This document shows positions 14,394 through 15,011 of a stretch of DNA of 15,011 nt, in pieces. The notes beneath the pieces are model-generated. The model had not been told where the DNA came from, did not search any database, and saw only the letters and a list, made by a program, of their open reading frames with translations. The first letter of the stretch is position 1, and every line of letters begins with the position of its first letter. Position numbers and translations under genes: made by a program. This stretch comes from an uncultured bacterium (GTDB lineage Bacteria > Cyanobacteriota > Vampirovibrionia > Gastranaerophilales > Gastranaerophilaceae), in assembly GCA_945910925.1 (NCBI GenBank), contig CAMDZX010000032.1, positions 1-15,011 on the forward strand. The letters are read 5' to 3'.

Positions 14394-15011
14394 TTAATTA
14401 GAGGATTTTTCGGGCAATAATACCGAAATAACCGCATTATTAATATCAAAAAATCTTTTAGCCGCGTCTAACAAATCATCAATCGAAATATTCTTCAAAG
14501 TATCAAGATAATCTTCAATCAAGGATAAATTATCGCATACAGTCATATAATATCCAATTGTTTCTCCGATTTCTGATACGGTTTCTGCATTATATGCAAA
14601 TCTTGATTCAATTTTCTTTTTAGCTTTTTTAAACTCATCAACCGTAATATCTTGTTTGATTTTTTCAAGCTCTTGTTTTATAAGTTCAATCGCTTCTTCT
14701 TTTCTTTCAGGGTCAAAGTTTGCTTGAACAAATATATTGCCGCCATCTCGGAACAAATAGTGTTCCGCATCAATCATATTAAATACAGGTGATGCCTGTG
14801 TTTCGATGAGATTATGATACAGTCTTGAACTTGAACCTTCTCCCAGAATTATGGAAAGCATATCGAGCATAATATTATCTTTTATATTAACGGCCGGCAC
14901 TCCCAAGTACCCGAACATTAGAAACGCGGTCTTCATACATGCCGTACTTTCCAGATCCCGTGTTTCCTGCGTTCGAGTACCCGGCCTGCCCCCCTTGCTT
15001 CGCTGCCGTCC
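14394..15011 (-). CDS. M16 (insulinase/pitrilysin-like) peptidase, C-terminal portion, 5'-truncated at the window edge
   Basis: From the internal Met at 14936 the protein reads AFLMFGYLGVP, then LDMLSIILGEGSSSRLYHNL, FVQANFDPERKEEAIELI and a helical end. This is the C-terminal, non-catalytic half of an M16 zinc peptidase, including the G-x-x-SRL element that helps hold substrate. The catalytic H-x-x-E-H half would lie beyond the window. The frame stays open for 25 more codons to the edge, but those 75 bases are much richer in G+C and do not look like M16 sequence, so the true upstream continuation is uncertain. M16 proteins degrade peptides, often as paired subunits. The next gene downstream, 38 nt away, is the SpoIID-domain gene. 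Confidence 0.82.
   Translation of the reverse strand, partial: GRQRSKGGRPGTRTQETRDLESTACMKTAFLMFGYLGVPAVNIKDNIMLDMLSIILGEGSSSRLYHNLIETQASPVFNMIDAEHYLFRDGGNIFVQANFDPERKEEAIELIKQELEKIKQDITVDEFKKAKKKIESRFAYNAETVSEIGETIGYYMTVCDNLSLIEDYLDTLKNISIDDLLDAAKRFFDINNAVISVLLPEKSSN

Overview
This AT-rich window (about one third G+C by eye) most resembles a gut Melainabacteria/Vampirovibrionia genome, probably of the Gastranaerophilales type. That placement is an inference from general protein character: a YidC of the short Alb3/cyanobacterial kind, a SpoIID/LytB protein, and several proteins carrying a short F-x-F/T-x-G motif near the N-terminus. No taxonomic marker gene is present. Both ends look like contig ends; the last ~75 bases differ sharply in composition and should be treated with caution.

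Layout. (1) Bases 21-1754, plus strand: a DHH/DHHA1 phosphoesterase (NrnA-like) followed by a 174-residue protein of unknown function. (2) Bases 1751-7675, minus strand: one giant gene (1974 residues) whose stop overlaps the stop of the preceding gene. It contains annexin-like helical repeats, a hydrophobic glycine/alanine-rich segment, a zinc-peptidase motif with anthrax-lethal-factor-like spacing, and a C-terminal C-x-E ... P-C-x-x-C motif typical of toxin-type nucleic-acid deaminases. It reads as a polymorphic-toxin or effector-like protein and is the most interesting object here. A 23-bp palindrome plus a third half-site precede it. (3) Bases 7930-9072, plus strand: a decayed DUF1016/YhcG PD-(D/E)XK nuclease gene joined to the C-terminal remnant of a tyrosine recombinase, with at least one nonsense codon and three frame breaks. 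(4) Bases 9115-9421, minus strand: tRNA-Asn(GTT) with its terminator, a likely promoter, and a leader holding duplicated and inverted pieces of the tRNA's own 5' region. (5) Bases 9449-12992, plus strand: a tightly packed operon yidC-queA-MATE transporter, with 1-nt and 7-nt overlaps. (6) Bases 13002-13411, minus strand: an HU gene with a clear promoter and terminator. (7) Bases 13480-15011, minus strand: a secreted SpoIID/LytB-domain protein downstream of the C-terminal part of an M16 peptidase.

The core genes (yidC, queA, HU, tRNA-Asn) are housekeeping. The accessory part is the stretch on the 3' side of tRNA-Asn: integrase remnant, broken DUF1016 gene and giant toxin-like gene. This is the arrangement expected of an old integrative element at a tRNA gene, but no second attachment site is visible in the window.
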